A DNA stretch of 64,000 nucleotides from Planctomycetota bacterium (GCA_015075515.1 JABTUE010000001.1:62001-126000); one strand, 5' to 3'; counted from the first letter of the stretch, positions 54,937 to 63,807 are shown. The notes: a model not told the origin generated them from the letters alone. A program made the numbers and translations.

Positions 54937-56280
54937 TTACCGGTTCTGGCGCAGGTTGGCCGCGGCCTCGTCGAACAGCCGCCGGGCATCTTCGGCCAGT
55001 GCCGCGCGCAGGGCATTGGGATCGGTGCCGTTGTGGCTGCTGGTGGTAGTGGTGCCGTCGGCCGCGCGGCGAGACACCCGCACGTCCCACCGGCCGTCAT
55101 GGACCGTGACCTCCAGACGCAGCCCGTTTTCGGCCGAGGTCACGGTGGCCTGCGACACGGCCTTGCGGCCTGAGGTCTTGATCACCACCTGCCGGCGGTC
55201 GGATTCCACGGGCGGAAGGGCCCAGGAGCGTTCCAGCCTGCGGCGCAGTTCGTCGTCAAACTGCCGGCTGCCGGTGCGCAGGTCGTCCAGGCGCAGGGTC
55301 AGTTCTTCAATCTCGCGCCGCGCGTCGTGGTTGTCGGCAAAAAGTTCCAGCATGATTTCAATCCGCCCGTCGCCGGTGCGCAGCACACGGGCGCGGTCGG
55401 GGCCCTGTTCAAGCCCTTCGCCCGCCACCAGCACGCCCGGCAGCATGCCCGGCCGCACCGGCAGAAACACGCCCTTGCCGTCGTTGACGCGCACATTCAT
55501 ATGGCGGGCGGCCATCCAGCCGCGCAGCGCCGCGGCGTCGGGCCGCCAGTTTTGGCCGTAACTGGCGTCAAAGGCAATCTGCGCGCCCGCCATCGGCACG
55601 AACTCGCCGTCACGCCAGCGCACGCACAGCAGATCGGGCCGGTCGCCCGCCTCGTACAGCCCGTTGCCGTGCAGCACGTACAGCACGGGCTGGGTTTCGC
55701 CTTCTTCCAGGGCAATGCGGAACACCGATTGCGGATCCAGGCTGGCCTGGGCGCCGCCGGGAAAGCTGAGCTTCAAGGGCGCGCTGCCGGAACTGAGCAC
55801 CCATTCGTTGGCCGGAACGGCATCGGCGCGCTGCCACTGGCCCGAGGCCGGCACCATCAGTTCGCCCTCGACCACGCGGCCGGGCGCCTGCTGTTCGGGG
55901 GCAATCGCGATGACGTTGTTCTGTGCCGGGGGCGGGTTGAGCACCACCAGCAGCCCAAGCGCCAGCGCCAGCCCGGCCGCCGCGCCCGCCACCACGCGCC
56001 ACGTCACCAGCCGGAACAGCCGTCCGGCACCCCGGGCAGGCGGCTCTTCCAGTGCCGCCAATGCCGCCAGTGTGCGTTCCAGCGCGCGCGCTTCGGCGGG
56101 GCCGCTGCGCGCGTCGCGGTACAGCGTGTCGCGCACCAGCGCCTGTTCTTCCAGGTAACTGTCGTACAGTTCGCGGCAGGCGTCGCACAGGTGCACGTGC
56201 TCCAGCAGTTGCCGGCGTTCGGGGCCCTCCACCATGTTGTAGGCCAGGGCGGTCAGATCATGGGGTTCGGGGTGGTTCAT
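54937..56280 (-). CDS. Zinc-finger anti-sigma factor-like transmembrane protein
   Basis: A 447-residue protein. The N-terminus holds the ZAS anti-sigma signature HX3CX2C in EHVHLCDACREL, followed by a helix, and a single TM helix at ~95-117 (VVAGAAAGLALALGLLVVL). The periplasmic part (120-447) has a FecR-like beta region (GRVVEGELMVPASG, LSFPGGAQASLDPQSVFRIA) and a long helical C-terminus. It overlaps the sigma gene stop by ATGA (56277-56280), the usual arrangement for a cognate pair. It is expected to bind and hold the sigma factor. Confidence 0.88.
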   Translation of the reverse strand: MNHPEPHDLTALAYNMVEGPERRQLLEHVHLCDACRELYDSYLEEQALVRDTLYRDARSGPAEARALERTLAALAALEEPPARGAGRLFRLVTWRVVAGAAAGLALALGLLVVLNPPPAQNNVIAIAPEQQAPGRVVEGELMVPASGQWQRADAVPANEWVLSSGSAPLKLSFPGGAQASLDPQSVFRIALEEGETQPVLYVLHGNGLYEAGDRPDLLCVRWRDGEFVPMAGAQIAFDASYGQNWRPDAAALRGWMAARHMNVRVNDGKGVFLPVRPGMLPGVLVAGEGLEQGPDRARVLRTGDGRIEIMLELFADNHDARREIEELTLRLDDLRTGSRQFDDELRRRLERSWALPPVESDRRQVVIKTSGRKAVSQATVTSAENGLRLEVTVHDGRWDVRVSRRAADGTTTTSSHNGTDPNALRAALAEDARRLFDEAAANLRQNR

Positions 56281-56795
56281 GGCGCGGCGTCTCCTGCCCG
56301 GTTGAGCCGTGAGCGCAAACCCTCCAGCGCGCGGTGCAGCGCCACACGCACGGCGGTTTCGTTCATGCCCTCCAGTTTGGCGATTTCGGCGCTGGTCATC
56401 TGGCCGAAGAAACGCAGTTCCAGAATGCGGCGCGTGCGGTCAGGCAGACGCTCCAGTTCACGCCGGACGTGTTCCAGCGACTCTTCGCGGGCCAGACGTT
56501 CCAGTGCCACGGCCGTGGCGTTGTCGGCGGGCTCCGGCAGTTCATCGGCCACATGCAGGCGCCCGTGGCTGCGGGCAACCTCGACACACACGTTGTGGGC
56601 GATGCCGAACAGCCATTTGCGGGCGTCGCGGGCCGGGTCATAGGTGGAAAAGTACTTGTGGGCGCGCAAGAAGACCTCCTGCAGTGCGTCTTCGGCCAGC
56701 GATTCGCTGCCCAGGCGCCGGCGGCAATAGCCCAGCAGCGGCCCGTGATGCAGCACGGCCAGCCGGGTCAGCTCGGCTCTGGCATCTTGCGCCAC
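56277..56795 (-). CDS. ECF-family RNA polymerase sigma factor (second copy)
   Basis: A sigma-70 protein of 172 aa with region 2 (AVLHHGPLLGYCRRRLGSESLAEDALQEVFLRAH, read in parts; DARKWLFGIAHNVCVEVAR) and region 4 (LPDRTRRILELRFFGQMTSAEIAKLEGMNETAVRVALHRAL, read in parts). It lacks sigma-3. The GTG at 56795 is chosen because GGAGG lies exactly 5 bases upstream; the frame is open 13 codons further to a GTG at 56834. It is distinct in sequence from the sigma factor at 6297. It is coupled to the zinc-finger anti-sigma gene. Confidence 0.88.
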   Translation of the reverse strand: MAQDARAELTRLAVLHHGPLLGYCRRRLGSESLAEDALQEVFLRAHKYFSTYDPARDARKWLFGIAHNVCVEVARSHGRLHVADELPEPADNATAVALERLAREESLEHVRRELERLPDRTRRILELRFFGQMTSAEIAKLEGMNETAVRVALHRALEGLRSRLNRAGDAAP

Positions 56796-56862
56796 AACCC
56801 CCTCCCGCGAGACATACAGATTACGGCCCCGCACCCCCGCCCGTTACAGGGTTTTTCCGCCA

Positions 56863-58524
56863 TTACCCGCTTTCCAGGGGCGACACACCGGCGCGGGCGC
56901 AGGCCTCGCGCATGGCGGCGACCCGCGTTTCCAGTGGCAGCCTGCTGCCGGCCTCGCGCAACAGCCTGCTGCCGGTCCGCCAGTGTCCGGCGGCGACCTC
57001 CGGCCGGTTTATGGCAAGCCACACCAGCGCAAGGTTGCACAGGCAGGCGCCCTCGGCGTTGCGGTCGCCCGCCGCCCGATGTTGTTCCAGTGTCCGGTGC
57101 AGATCCTCCAGCGCGCCGGCCGCGTCGCCCCGGCGCAGCTTCAGCATGGCGATTTCTTCGCAGATCGCCGGGGTCAGGTTTTCCGCGCCGCTGGATCGGG
57201 CAACCTCAAGGGCCTGGGTCAGGGATTCATCGGCCAGATGCAGGCGACCGCCGGCCGTGTACAGGCTGCCGAGCCGGGTCAGCATGATCGCGACGCCAAC
57301 CCGGTCTTTGGTTGCGCGGCTGAGTTCCAGGGCGCGCCGCATGCCCGATTCAGCAAGTTCCGGGCGGCCCGTGTGGTAGTGCAGTTCGGCCAGGTTTCCC
57401 TGCACAATGCCCTCGGAACGTCTGTTGCCGACTTCCTGAAGGATCTCCAGCGCCTGGGTGAAACTTGCCTCGGCCTCCTGTGCGTTGCCCAGCGACGCCT
57501 GGAGATTTCCCAGGTTGCCCAGGGTGATGCCCAGAAACTGGCGGTTGCCCGTCTGTCGCCACGCGGCAAGGGCCAGCCTGTAGTAGCGACCGGAGTCTTC
57601 GAACCGGCCGGTTTCCTGGTAAAGACCCGCCAAACCGGTGTACGAGTTACCGGCCAGGCCACTGTCGCCTTCAGCCTCCAGCAGTGCGATGGCTTGCTTG
57701 TGCATTGCCTCGGCTTGTTCGTGCCGGTTCATGTCGCGGTACAAATTGCCAAGGTAGCTGAGAACCGCTCCCCGATGGCCGCTCTCACCAAGCTTGCGCC
57801 GGATCTCCATGACCCGCAGATACGCCTGTTCGGCTTCGGCAAGACGCCCGCAATCCTTCAGCAGGTTGCCATAGTTACTCAGCACTGTGGCCTCGATCCG
57901 CGGGACACCGGCCGCCTGCAACAGTTGAAGGGCCCGAACAAAACAGTCTTCGGCCTCGGTCATGCGTCCGGTAAACCGGTAGATGGTTCCCCGGCTTGCC
58001 AGAGCAACGCCTTGCAGCAGGCTGTTGCCCGCCTGCTGCTGCACGTCGAGGGCTTGCTGGCATAACATTTCTGCCTGCTGCCAGGCTCCGCGGTTCAGGC
58101 ATGCCATCGCGGCCCGGCGCAGGCATTCGCCCTGTTCCGCACCCTGCACAACGGCCGCCAGAGCGCGCCATTTCTGTTCTGCCGCGCCGGTCTGAAACAG
58201 GCGTTCCAGTGTTTCGGCGGCGCGGTACAGGTAGACCCTGAGGGCCGCGTGCAGTTGCGGCGATTCGACGCCGGCCTCAAGCGCGCGCTGGATGTGCTCG
58301 CACAGTTCAACCGCCACGCCGTCTGTGGGGTGGGGTTCCCATTCGGACTGACCGGAAGGCACGGCAAGGCTTTTCGCCGGCGCCGGGCCGCCGAAAACGT
58401 GCTCGATCAGGGTAAACGCCAGCGCGTGCAGCCGCCCGCGGTCGGCGGGCAGTTGCAGTTCATAGGCGCCTGCCCGCAACAGCGCGTGGCGGAACAGGTA
58501 CGCGATCTCGGCGCCGGGTTCCAT
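56863..58524 (-). CDS. TPR-repeat protein with an N-terminal AAA/STAND-like terminal segment, paralogue B
   Basis: A 553-residue relative of the protein at 32407-33702. Both start at an equivalent Met (MEPGAEIAYLFRHALLRAGAY versus MTLGAETAYLFRHVLLREAAY). Both share the first ~45 residues, then diverge and continue as TPR repeats. Here about ten repeats are seen, such as NYGNLLKDCGRLAEAEQAYLRVMEIRRKLG and GNLGNLQASLGNAQEAEASFTQALEIL (read in parts). No P-loop is present. Divergent from the leu leader; ATG 58524 is favoured by the alignment. An in-frame ATG at 58539 is possible. A scaffold or regulator role is inferred. Confidence 0.75.
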   Translation of the reverse strand: MEPGAEIAYLFRHALLRAGAYELQLPADRGRLHALAFTLIEHVFGGPAPAKSLAVPSGQSEWEPHPTDGVAVELCEHIQRALEAGVESPQLHAALRVYLYRAAETLERLFQTGAAEQKWRALAAVVQGAEQGECLRRAAMACLNRGAWQQAEMLCQQALDVQQQAGNSLLQGVALASRGTIYRFTGRMTEAEDCFVRALQLLQAAGVPRIEATVLSNYGNLLKDCGRLAEAEQAYLRVMEIRRKLGESGHRGAVLSYLGNLYRDMNRHEQAEAMHKQAIALLEAEGDSGLAGNSYTGLAGLYQETGRFEDSGRYYRLALAAWRQTGNRQFLGITLGNLGNLQASLGNAQEAEASFTQALEILQEVGNRRSEGIVQGNLAELHYHTGRPELAESGMRRALELSRATKDRVGVAIMLTRLGSLYTAGGRLHLADESLTQALEVARSSGAENLTPAICEEIAMLKLRRGDAAGALEDLHRTLEQHRAAGDRNAEGACLCNLALVWLAINRPEVAAGHWRTGSRLLREAGSRLPLETRVAAMREACARAGVSPLESG

Positions 58525-58579
58525 GGTTCTGTCCAGCATCAGCCAGCTTCCGGGACGGCACGATAACGCATGATCCCGC

Positions 58580-58607
58580 TTGTGTCCGCTGTGGCGATTG
58601 CTACCAT
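58580..58607 (+). promoter_or_regulatory. Predicted promoter of the leuACDB operon
   Basis: TTGTGT (58580-58585) and TACCAT (58602-58607) are spaced by 16 bases. The ATG of the first leader peptide (58616) lies 8 bases later, near the expected start of transcription, so the leader may be leaderless. The promoter lies in the divergent gap with the TPR gene at 58524. Confidence 0.55.
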
Positions 58608-58615
58608 CCCGCGCC

Positions 58616-58675
58616 ATGAAAATGATCCGCACTGCCGGCCTGCTGCTTCTTGCCCCCGATCGCGGGGCGAGTTAG
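58616..58675 (+). CDS. leu operon leader peptide 1
   Basis: A 19-residue reading frame, MKMIRTAGLLLLAPDRGAS. It has four consecutive leucine codons (CTG CTG CTT CTT at 58640-58651). CTT is a minor leucine codon in this GC-rich genome, so the run should stall readily when charged tRNA-Leu is low. A pairing segment overlaps the codons after the run. It has no visible Shine-Dalgarno sequence. Confidence 0.75.
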   Translation: MKMIRTAGLLLLAPDRGAS

Positions 58676-58707
58676 CGCGTTGCGGCAAGCGCGAACTCCG
58701 GCCCCGC
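58652..58707 (+). promoter_or_regulatory. Attenuator 1: pause (1:2) and antiterminator (2:3) pairings
   Basis: Segment 1 GCCCC (58652-58656) can pair with GGGGC (58664-58668). The overlapping segment 2 GCGGGGC (58662-58668) is a perfect complement of GCCCCGC (58701-58707), which is also the 5' arm of terminator 1. A ribosome stalled on the leucine run would block 1:2 and favour 2:3, letting transcription continue. Confidence 0.7.
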
Positions 58708-58730
58708 CAATCGGCGGGACCTTTTGTTTT
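58700..58730 (+). terminator. Attenuator terminator 1
   Basis: GGCCCCGCC (58700-58708) pairs with GGCGGGACC (58713-58721) around AATC, with one C-A mismatch. TTTTGTTTT follows at 58722-58730. It is upstream of leuA and shortly after leader peptide 1. Confidence 0.82.
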
Positions 58731-58742
58731 GGAACACCGGTC

Positions 58743-58802
58743 ATGAACCAGTTCAGCCTGATCCTCAACCTTCTGCTTGCGCCTCGGGGCGCGCCGGGTT
58801 GA
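58743..58802 (+). CDS. leu operon leader peptide 2
   Basis: A second 19-residue frame, MNQFSLILNLLLAPRGAPG. Five of its codons are leucine (CTG, CTC, CTT, CTG, CTT), with isoleucine and asparagine interspersed. The core LLLAPRGA matches LLLAPDRGA of leader 1, so the module was probably duplicated. It lies after terminator 1, so it is read only if the first attenuator lets polymerase pass. Only a weak GGAA ribosome site precedes it. Confidence 0.72.
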   Translation: MNQFSLILNLLLAPRGAPG

Positions 58803-58834
58803 GGATTGGCCAATCCTCTGTGCCCCGCGCCCCG
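58779..58834 (+). promoter_or_regulatory. Attenuator 2: pause (1:2) and antiterminator (2:3) pairings
   Basis: GCGCC (58779-58783) can pair with GGCGC (58788-58792). The overlapping segment CGGGGCGCG (58785-58793) is a perfect 9-base complement of CGCGCCCCG (58826-58834), which forms the 5' arm of terminator 2. The geometry mirrors attenuator 1. Confidence 0.7.
58801..58818. repeat. Perfect 18-bp palindrome inside attenuator 2
   Basis: GAGGATTGGCCAATCCTC is its own reverse complement. It overlaps the stop of leader peptide 2 and lies between segments 2 and 3. It could be an RNA hairpin that brings those segments together, or a protein operator. No equivalent was seen in attenuator 1. Confidence 0.8.
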
Positions 58835-58856
58835 CGACCGCGGGGCGCTTTCTTTT
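58827..58856 (+). terminator. Attenuator terminator 2
   Basis: GCGCCCCGC (58827-58835) pairs perfectly with GCGGGGCGC (58840-58848) around GACC. TTTCTTTT follows at 58849-58856. It ends 15 bases before the leuA ATG, and the leuA ribosome site GGAGA (58859-58863) begins just after the T tract. Confidence 0.85.
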
Positions 58857-58871
58857 CCGGAGACCAGGAAC

Positions 58872-60392
58872 ATGGAAACAAACGAACGACATTGGCCCGC
58901 CTTGACCATCTTTGACACCACGCTGCGCGACGGCGAGCAGACGCCCGGCGTATCCCTGAGCGCACCGCAGAAACTCGAGATCGCCGCCGCGCTGCAGGAA
59001 CTGGGGGTGGACGTGATCGAGGCCGGGTTTCCCGCGGCCTCCAGCGGCGAGGCCGACGCCGTGGCCGCCGTGGCCGCCGCCGTGACGCGCGCCGCGGTGT
59101 GCGCGCTGGCGCGCTGCCACGAGCCCGACATTCTGGCCGCCGCCGATGCCCTGCGCCATGCGGCCCGGCCGCGGCTGCACGTGTTCATTGCCACCAGCCC
59201 GCTGCACATGCGCCACAAGCTGCGCCTGAGCCCCACCCAGGTCTTGCAGCGCGCCCGCCAGGGCATGCGCCTGGCGCTGGACCTGTGCCGCGACGTGCAG
59301 TTTTCGGCCGAAGACGCCACCCGCACCGAGCCGGCGTTTCTGCACGATGTGGTGGCCCTGGCCGCTGAGCTGGGTGTGGCAACGATCAACATTCCCGACA
59401 CCGTGGGCTACGCCACGCCCGCCGAATACGCCGAGGTCATCGCAATCGCCCGCCACGCGGCAGCAATCCGGCCAAAAGCCGTGATCAGCGCGCACTGTCA
59501 CGACGATCTGGGTCTGGCCGCGGCCAACACCCTGGCGGGCATCGCCGCCGGGGCGCGCCAGGCCGAGTGCACGATCAACGGCCTGGGCGAGCGCGCCGGC
59601 AACGCGGCGCTGGAAGAAATTGTGATGGCCCTGCGCACCCGGCCTGAACGTCACGCCGTCACCACGGGCATCAATACCCGGCGCCTGTGTGAAACCAGCG
59701 CGCTGGTGGCGCGCCTGACCGGCATGGTTGTGCCGGCCAACAAGGCCGTGGTTGGCGCCAACGCCTTTGCACACCAGTCGGGCATCCACCAGCACGGTGT
59801 GATCGGCAACGCCAGCACCTACGAGGTCATGCGCGCCGAAGACGTGGGTGCCAGCACGCGGATCGTGCTGGGCAAACACAGCGGCCGCCATGCCTTTGAG
59901 GCCTGGCTGAAGCAACGCGGCGTGGAACTGGCCGAATCCGAACGGCAGGCCGCTTTCGCGGCCTTCAAGCGCCTGGCCGACACCGAACCGCACCCGACCG
60001 AGCGCCGGATTCTGGAACTGGCCCGGCCCGCCCGGATGCAGCCCGCGGGCTGGAAGCTGCTGGCGGTAGCCGGCGAAGACGGCCCCGTGACAGTGCGCCT
60101 TGCCGACCCTGACGGCCGCGTGCGCCAGGGCCGCGGCCGGGGCACGCCCGCCGAGGCCGTGGCGCGGGCCGTGGCCGAAGCAACCGGGTTGCGCCTGCGG
60201 CTGGCCGCCTGCCGCGCCGGCTTTGAATCGCGCGGCGACGGCAACGTGGCAACGGTGACGGTCGAGTTTGACTGCGAGGGCGCGGCCCTGCGCGGCCAGG
60301 CCATCGCGGCCTGCGAAGTCGAGGCCGTGGCTCACGCCCTGGTGGACGCACTGCCGGCGGCGCGGGCCGCGCGCGTGGAGGTGTCGCCATGA
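58872..60392 (+). CDS. leuA: 2-isopropylmalate synthase
   Basis: A 506-residue enzyme condensing acetyl-CoA with 2-ketoisovalerate, the first committed step of leucine synthesis. Motifs: [16 protein letters not shown], then [17 protein letters not shown] and [19 protein letters not shown], and [10 protein letters not shown] for the catalytic site region. The C-terminal ~120 residues form the LeuA allosteric (leucine-feedback) domain ([20 protein letters not shown]...[16 protein letters not shown]). ATG 58872 has AGGAA directly upstream. The stop overlaps leuC by ATGA (60389-60392). A (R)-citramalate synthase is less likely given the leuCDB genes behind it. Confidence 0.95.
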   Translation: METNERHWPALTIFDTTLRDGEQTPGVSLSAPQKLEIAAALQELGVDVIEAGFPAASSGEADAVAAVAAAVTRAAVCALARCHEPDILAAADALRHAARPRLHVFIATSPLHMRHKLRLSPTQVLQRARQGMRLALDLCRDVQFSAEDATRTEPAFLHDVVALAAELGVATINIPDTVGYATPAEYAEVIAIARHAAAIRPKAVISAHCHDDLGLAAANTLAGIAAGARQAECTINGLGERAGNAALEEIVMALRTRPERHAVTTGINTRRLCETSALVARLTGMVVPANKAVVGANAFAHQSGIHQHGVIGNASTYEVMRAEDVGASTRIVLGKHSGRHAFEAWLKQRGVELAESERQAAFAAFKRLADTEPHPTERRILELARPARMQPAGWKLLAVAGEDGPVTVRLADPDGRVRQGRGRGTPAEAVARAVAEATGLRLRLAACRAGFESRGDGNVATVTVEFDCEGAALRGQAIAACEVEAVAHALVDALPAARAARVEVSP

Positions 60393-61756
60393 GCGCCCCC
60401 CGCAACCTGCTGGACAAAATCTGGGACGCGCATGTGGTGCAATCCGAACCCGGCTGCCCGGCCGTGCTGTACGTGGATCTGCACCTGATTCACGAGGTTA
60501 CGTCGCCGCAGGCCTTTGCCGAACTGGACCGCCGCGGACTTTCGGTGCGGCGGCCGGACCTGACGCTTGCCACCATGGACCACAGCACGCCCACGGTTTC
60601 GCGGTCGCTGCGGGGTCTCGCGCCCGAGGCGCGCCGCCAGCTGCGGCGGCTGGAGGCCAACTGCGCGCGTCACGGCATTGAGCTGATGCGCCACGGCGAC
60701 CCTGGCAACGGCATTGTCCATGTGATCGCGCCCCAGCGACGGCTGGTGCGCCCGGGCATGACCGTGGTCTGCGGCGACAGCCACACCTCGACGCACGGAG
60801 CCTTTGCCGCGCTGGCCTTCGGCATCGGCAGCAGCGAGGTCGCCCACGTGCTGGGCACGCAATGCCTGCTGCAGCGCAAGCCCGCGGCCATCGAAGTGAG
60901 ATTTGAGGGCACCCCCGGCCTCGCCGTCACGGCCAAAGACCTGGCGCTGGCCATGATCGGGCGGCTTACGCCCCGCGGCGGAACAGGCGCGGTTCTTGAA
61001 TACCGCGGCGAATGTGTGCGCGCCCTGAGCATGGAGGGCCGCATGACCCTGTGCAACATGAGCATCGAGGCCGGCGCCCGCGCCGGGCTGATCGCCGCCG
61101 ATGATTGCACCGCGGCGTGGTTTGATGACGGCGCCGACTACAGCCATTGGCGGTCAGACCCCGGCGCGCGTTTTGACGGCAGCGTGGGCGTCAACGTCGC
61201 CGGGTTGGCCCCGCAGGTCACCTGGGGCACACACCCCGGCATGGTCGCGCCCGTGGACGGACGCGTTCCCGAACCGGCCGACGCCGCCGAGACCAGGGCG
61301 CTGGCCTACATGGGCCTGCAAGCCGGCATGTCGCTGCAGGACATTGCCGTCGGGCACGTGTTCATCGGTTCCTGCACCAACGCGCGGATTGAGGATTTGC
61401 GCGCGGCGGCGCGCGTGCTGAAGGGCCGGCGCGTGGCGCCGGGCGTGCGCATGCTGGTCGTGCCGGGCTCGCAACTGGTCAAGCGCCAGGCCGAAGCCGA
61501 AGGTCTGGACCGTCTGTTCCGCCAGGCCGGCGCGCAGTGGCGCGAACCGGGCTGTTCCATGTGCATTGCCATGAACGGCGACGTTGTGCCGCCGGGCGAA
61601 TACTGCGTCAGCACCAGCAACCGCAACTTTGAGGGCCGCCAGGGGCCGGGCGCGCGCACGCTGCTGGCCTCGCCCGTAACGGCGGCGGCCAGCGCCGTGG
61701 CCGGGCGCGTGGCCGACCCGCGCGAGCTTGTCGCGGAGGTGACCCATGCCGTTTGA
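60389..61756 (+). CDS. leuC: 3-isopropylmalate dehydratase large subunit
   Basis: A 455-residue aconitase-family protein that holds the [4Fe-4S] cluster and isomerises isopropylmalate with LeuD. Conserved segments are [54 protein letters not shown] and [11 protein letters not shown], which supply the three cluster cysteines. Translationally coupled to leuA by a 4-base overlap; its 3' end overlaps leuD by 11 bases. Confidence 0.97.
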   Translation: MSAPRNLLDKIWDAHVVQSEPGCPAVLYVDLHLIHEVTSPQAFAELDRRGLSVRRPDLTLATMDHSTPTVSRSLRGLAPEARRQLRRLEANCARHGIELMRHGDPGNGIVHVIAPQRRLVRPGMTVVCGDSHTSTHGAFAALAFGIGSSEVAHVLGTQCLLQRKPAAIEVRFEGTPGLAVTAKDLALAMIGRLTPRGGTGAVLEYRGECVRALSMEGRMTLCNMSIEAGARAGLIAADDCTAAWFDDGADYSHWRSDPGARFDGSVGVNVAGLAPQVTWGTHPGMVAPVDGRVPEPADAAETRALAYMGLQAGMSLQDIAVGHVFIGSCTNARIEDLRAAARVLKGRRVAPGVRMLVVPGSQLVKRQAEAEGLDRLFRQAGAQWREPGCSMCIAMNGDVVPPGEYCVSTSNRNFEGRQGPGARTLLASPVTAAASAVAGRVADPRELVAEVTHAV

Positions 61757-62324
61757 GACGATCGTTTCGCGTTGTGTGTGCCTGGATGCCGACGACGTGG
61801 ACACCGACCAGATCATCCCGGCGCGGTTTCTGCGCGGCGTGGACCGTCACGGGCTGGGCCGGCACCTGTTTTACGCGCTGCGCCACCGGCCCGACGGAAC
61901 ACCCGATCCGTACTTTGCCCTGAACCGGCCCGACGCGCGCGGCGCCCGGATTCTTGTCGCCGGGCGCAACTTCGGCTGCGGTTCGTCGCGTGAACATGCC
62001 GTGTGGGCTTTGCTGGACTGGGGCATTCGTGTCGTGATCGCGCCCTCGTTTGCCGACATCTTTGCCGCCAACGCGCTCAAGAACGGGCTGTTGCCCGTGG
62101 CGCTGGCACCCGCGGCCTGGCGGGCCGTCCACACCGCCGCCGAGACCAGCCAGCCGGTGATGGTGGACCTGGCGGCCGGTGTGGTGCGGCTTCAGGGCCA
62201 CGCGCCGCTGGCCTTTGCGATGGACGGCTTTGCGCGGCGCTGCCTGCTGGAGGGCGTGGATGAATTCGGCTGGCTGCTGGCGCGCCTGGGGGCGATTGCA
62301 AACTTTGAACGGGGGCGGCCATGA
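61746..62324 (+). CDS. leuD: 3-isopropylmalate dehydratase small subunit
   Basis: A 192-residue swivel domain partner of LeuC. Typical motifs are [17 protein letters not shown] near the start, [38 protein letters not shown] (read in parts) and [11 protein letters not shown] strong ribosome site, GGAGGTGA, precedes ATG 61746. It overlaps leuC by 11 bases and leuB by ATGA (62321-62324). Confidence 0.96.
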   Translation: MPFETIVSRCVCLDADDVDTDQIIPARFLRGVDRHGLGRHLFYALRHRPDGTPDPYFALNRPDARGARILVAGRNFGCGSSREHAVWALLDWGIRVVIAPSFADIFAANALKNGLLPVALAPAAWRAVHTAAETSQPVMVDLAAGVVRLQGHAPLAFAMDGFARRCLLEGVDEFGWLLARLGAIANFERGRP

Positions 62325-63370
62325 AGGCAAAGCTTGCGCTTCTGCCCGGCGACGGCATCGGGCCCGAAGTAACCGGGGCCGCCGCCGAAGTGCTGCGCGC
62401 CGTGGCCCGGCGTTTCGGCCATGACTTTTCATTTGCCGCCGCGCGTGTCGGCGGCGACGCGCTGGACCACGACGGCTCGCCGCTGCCCGAACAGACCCTG
62501 GCGTTGTGCCTGGGCGCCGATGCCGTGCTGCTGGGCGCCGTGGGCGGCCCGAAATGGGCGGGCGCCACGCCGGGCCCCGAGGCCGGGCTGCTGGAACTGC
62601 GACGCCGGCTGGGTGTGTTTGCGAACCTGCGGCCGGCGCGCGTGATGGATGAACTGGCCGACCGCACGCCGTTTCGGCCCGGCCACGTGCGCGGCGTGGA
62701 CATCCTGATCGTGCGTGAACTGACCGGCGGCGTGTATTTCGGGCGGCCTCGCGGGCGCGACGGCGACCGGGCCTTTGACACCATGAGCTACACGGCCGAT
62801 GAAGTGGCCCGCGTGGCGCGCGTGGCCTTTGCTCTGGCGCGCAAACGCCGCGGCCGTGTCACATCGGTGGACAAGGCCAACGTGCTGGAGTCCTCGCGGC
62901 TGTGGCGACAGGTGGTTTCGCGTGTGGCGGAAGATTTTGCCGGCGTGGAACTGCGCCACATGCTGGTGGATTCGGCGGCGCTGGCGCTGGTGCAGAACCC
63001 GCGCGAGTTTGACGTACTGCTGACCGAAAACCTGTTCGGCGACATTCTGTCGGACCAGGCCGCGGCGCTGGCCGGAGGGCTTGGCGTGCTGCCGAGCGCC
63101 GCTGTCGGCGGGCCCGGCCCGGGGTTGTTCGAACCGGTGCACGGCTCGGCGCCGGACATCGCGGGCAGGGGCATTGCCAACCCCGTGGGCGCGATTCTGT
63201 CGGCGGCCATGCTGTGCGAGCACGGTCTGGGCCTGGCCGCCGAGGCCGCGGCCATCGCGGCGGCCGTGTCGCGCGCGCTGGGCGCGGGGGTGCACACGGC
63301 CGACCTCGGTGCGGCGGGCGCGGTGGGCACCGCCGCATTCACAAAGCATGTGGTGTCGGCGCTGGCCTGA
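62321..63370 (+). CDS. leuB: 3-isopropylmalate dehydrogenase
   Basis: A 349-residue NAD-dependent decarboxylating dehydrogenase producing 2-ketoisocaproate, completing the leucine-specific pathway after LeuCD. Motifs: [59 protein letters not shown] and [19 protein letters not shown]. Length and motif order are standard. The four genes overlap, so leuACDB forms a single translationally coupled unit. The final transamination enzyme is not in the window. Confidence 0.96.
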   Translation: MKAKLALLPGDGIGPEVTGAAAEVLRAVARRFGHDFSFAAARVGGDALDHDGSPLPEQTLALCLGADAVLLGAVGGPKWAGATPGPEAGLLELRRRLGVFANLRPARVMDELADRTPFRPGHVRGVDILIVRELTGGVYFGRPRGRDGDRAFDTMSYTADEVARVARVAFALARKRRGRVTSVDKANVLESSRLWRQVVSRVAEDFAGVELRHMLVDSAALALVQNPREFDVLLTENLFGDILSDQAAALAGGLGVLPSAAVGGPGPGLFEPVHGSAPDIAGRGIANPVGAILSAAMLCEHGLGLAAEAAAIAAAVSRALGAGVHTADLGAAGAVGTAAFTKHVVSALA

Positions 63371-63388
63371 AAGACCCCGGAATTACGG

Positions 63389-63416
63389 TTGACTGTCCGC
63401 GCGCATAGTATAACCT
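63389..63416 (+). promoter_or_regulatory. Predicted promoter of the second ArsR-SRPBCC pair
   Basis: TTGACT (63389-63394) and TAACCT (63411-63416) are spaced by 16 bases. The ATG at 63424 follows after 7 bases, again predicting a message that starts at or beside the initiation codon. No terminator is visible between leuB and this promoter. Confidence 0.5.
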
Positions 63417-63425
63417 TAGGGTTAT
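63410..63425. promoter_or_regulatory. Putative ArsR operator
   Basis: ATAACC (63410-63415) and GGTTAT (63420-63425) are an exact inverted repeat around TTAG. It overlaps the predicted -10 box and the start codon, as expected for autoregulation by the ArsR protein encoded just behind it. Confidence 0.55.
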
Positions 63426-63807
63426 GAAACCAAAAGGTTATGGAATGACAACGCTGGATCCACTGGACTCGGTGTTCGCCGCGCTGGCCGACCCGACACG
63501 CCGGGCGATTCTTGCGCGGCTGGCCCGGGGCGAGGCCAGTGTGGTCGAGCTAGCTAGGCCCTTTGCCATCAGCCAGCCCGCAATCTCCAAGCACCTGAAG
63601 GTGCTGGAGCGCGCGGGGTTGATTGCACGCGGCCGGCGGGCGCAGTCGCGGCCCTGCCGGTTGCGCGCTAGGCCTATGGCCCGCGCCCTGGACTGGCTCG
63701 AAAAGTACCGCAGGTTCTGGGAAACAAACTTCGCGCGGCTGGATTCGCTGCTGGAGGAACTGCAAGCCGGGCCGGACCGCAATCCAAAGAAAGGAAAGAA
63801 ACCATGA
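63424..63807 (+). CDS. ArsR-family winged-helix transcriptional repressor
   Basis: A 127-residue regulator with the family core LDSVFAALADPTRRAILARLARGEASVVELA followed by the recognition helix FAISQPAISKHLKVLERAGLIARGRR (both read in parts). Classical metal-binding Cys clusters are absent; the subgroup is the one paired with SRPBCC proteins. ATG 63424 sits 7 bases after a -10-like hexamer; ATG 63445 has AAAAGG upstream and yields the more usual N-terminus MTTLDPLDS. It overlaps the SRPBCC gene by ATGA. Confidence 0.9.
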   Translation: MKPKGYGMTTLDPLDSVFAALADPTRRAILARLARGEASVVELARPFAISQPAISKHLKVLERAGLIARGRRAQSRPCRLRARPMARALDWLEKYRRFWETNFARLDSLLEELQAGPDRNPKKGKKP

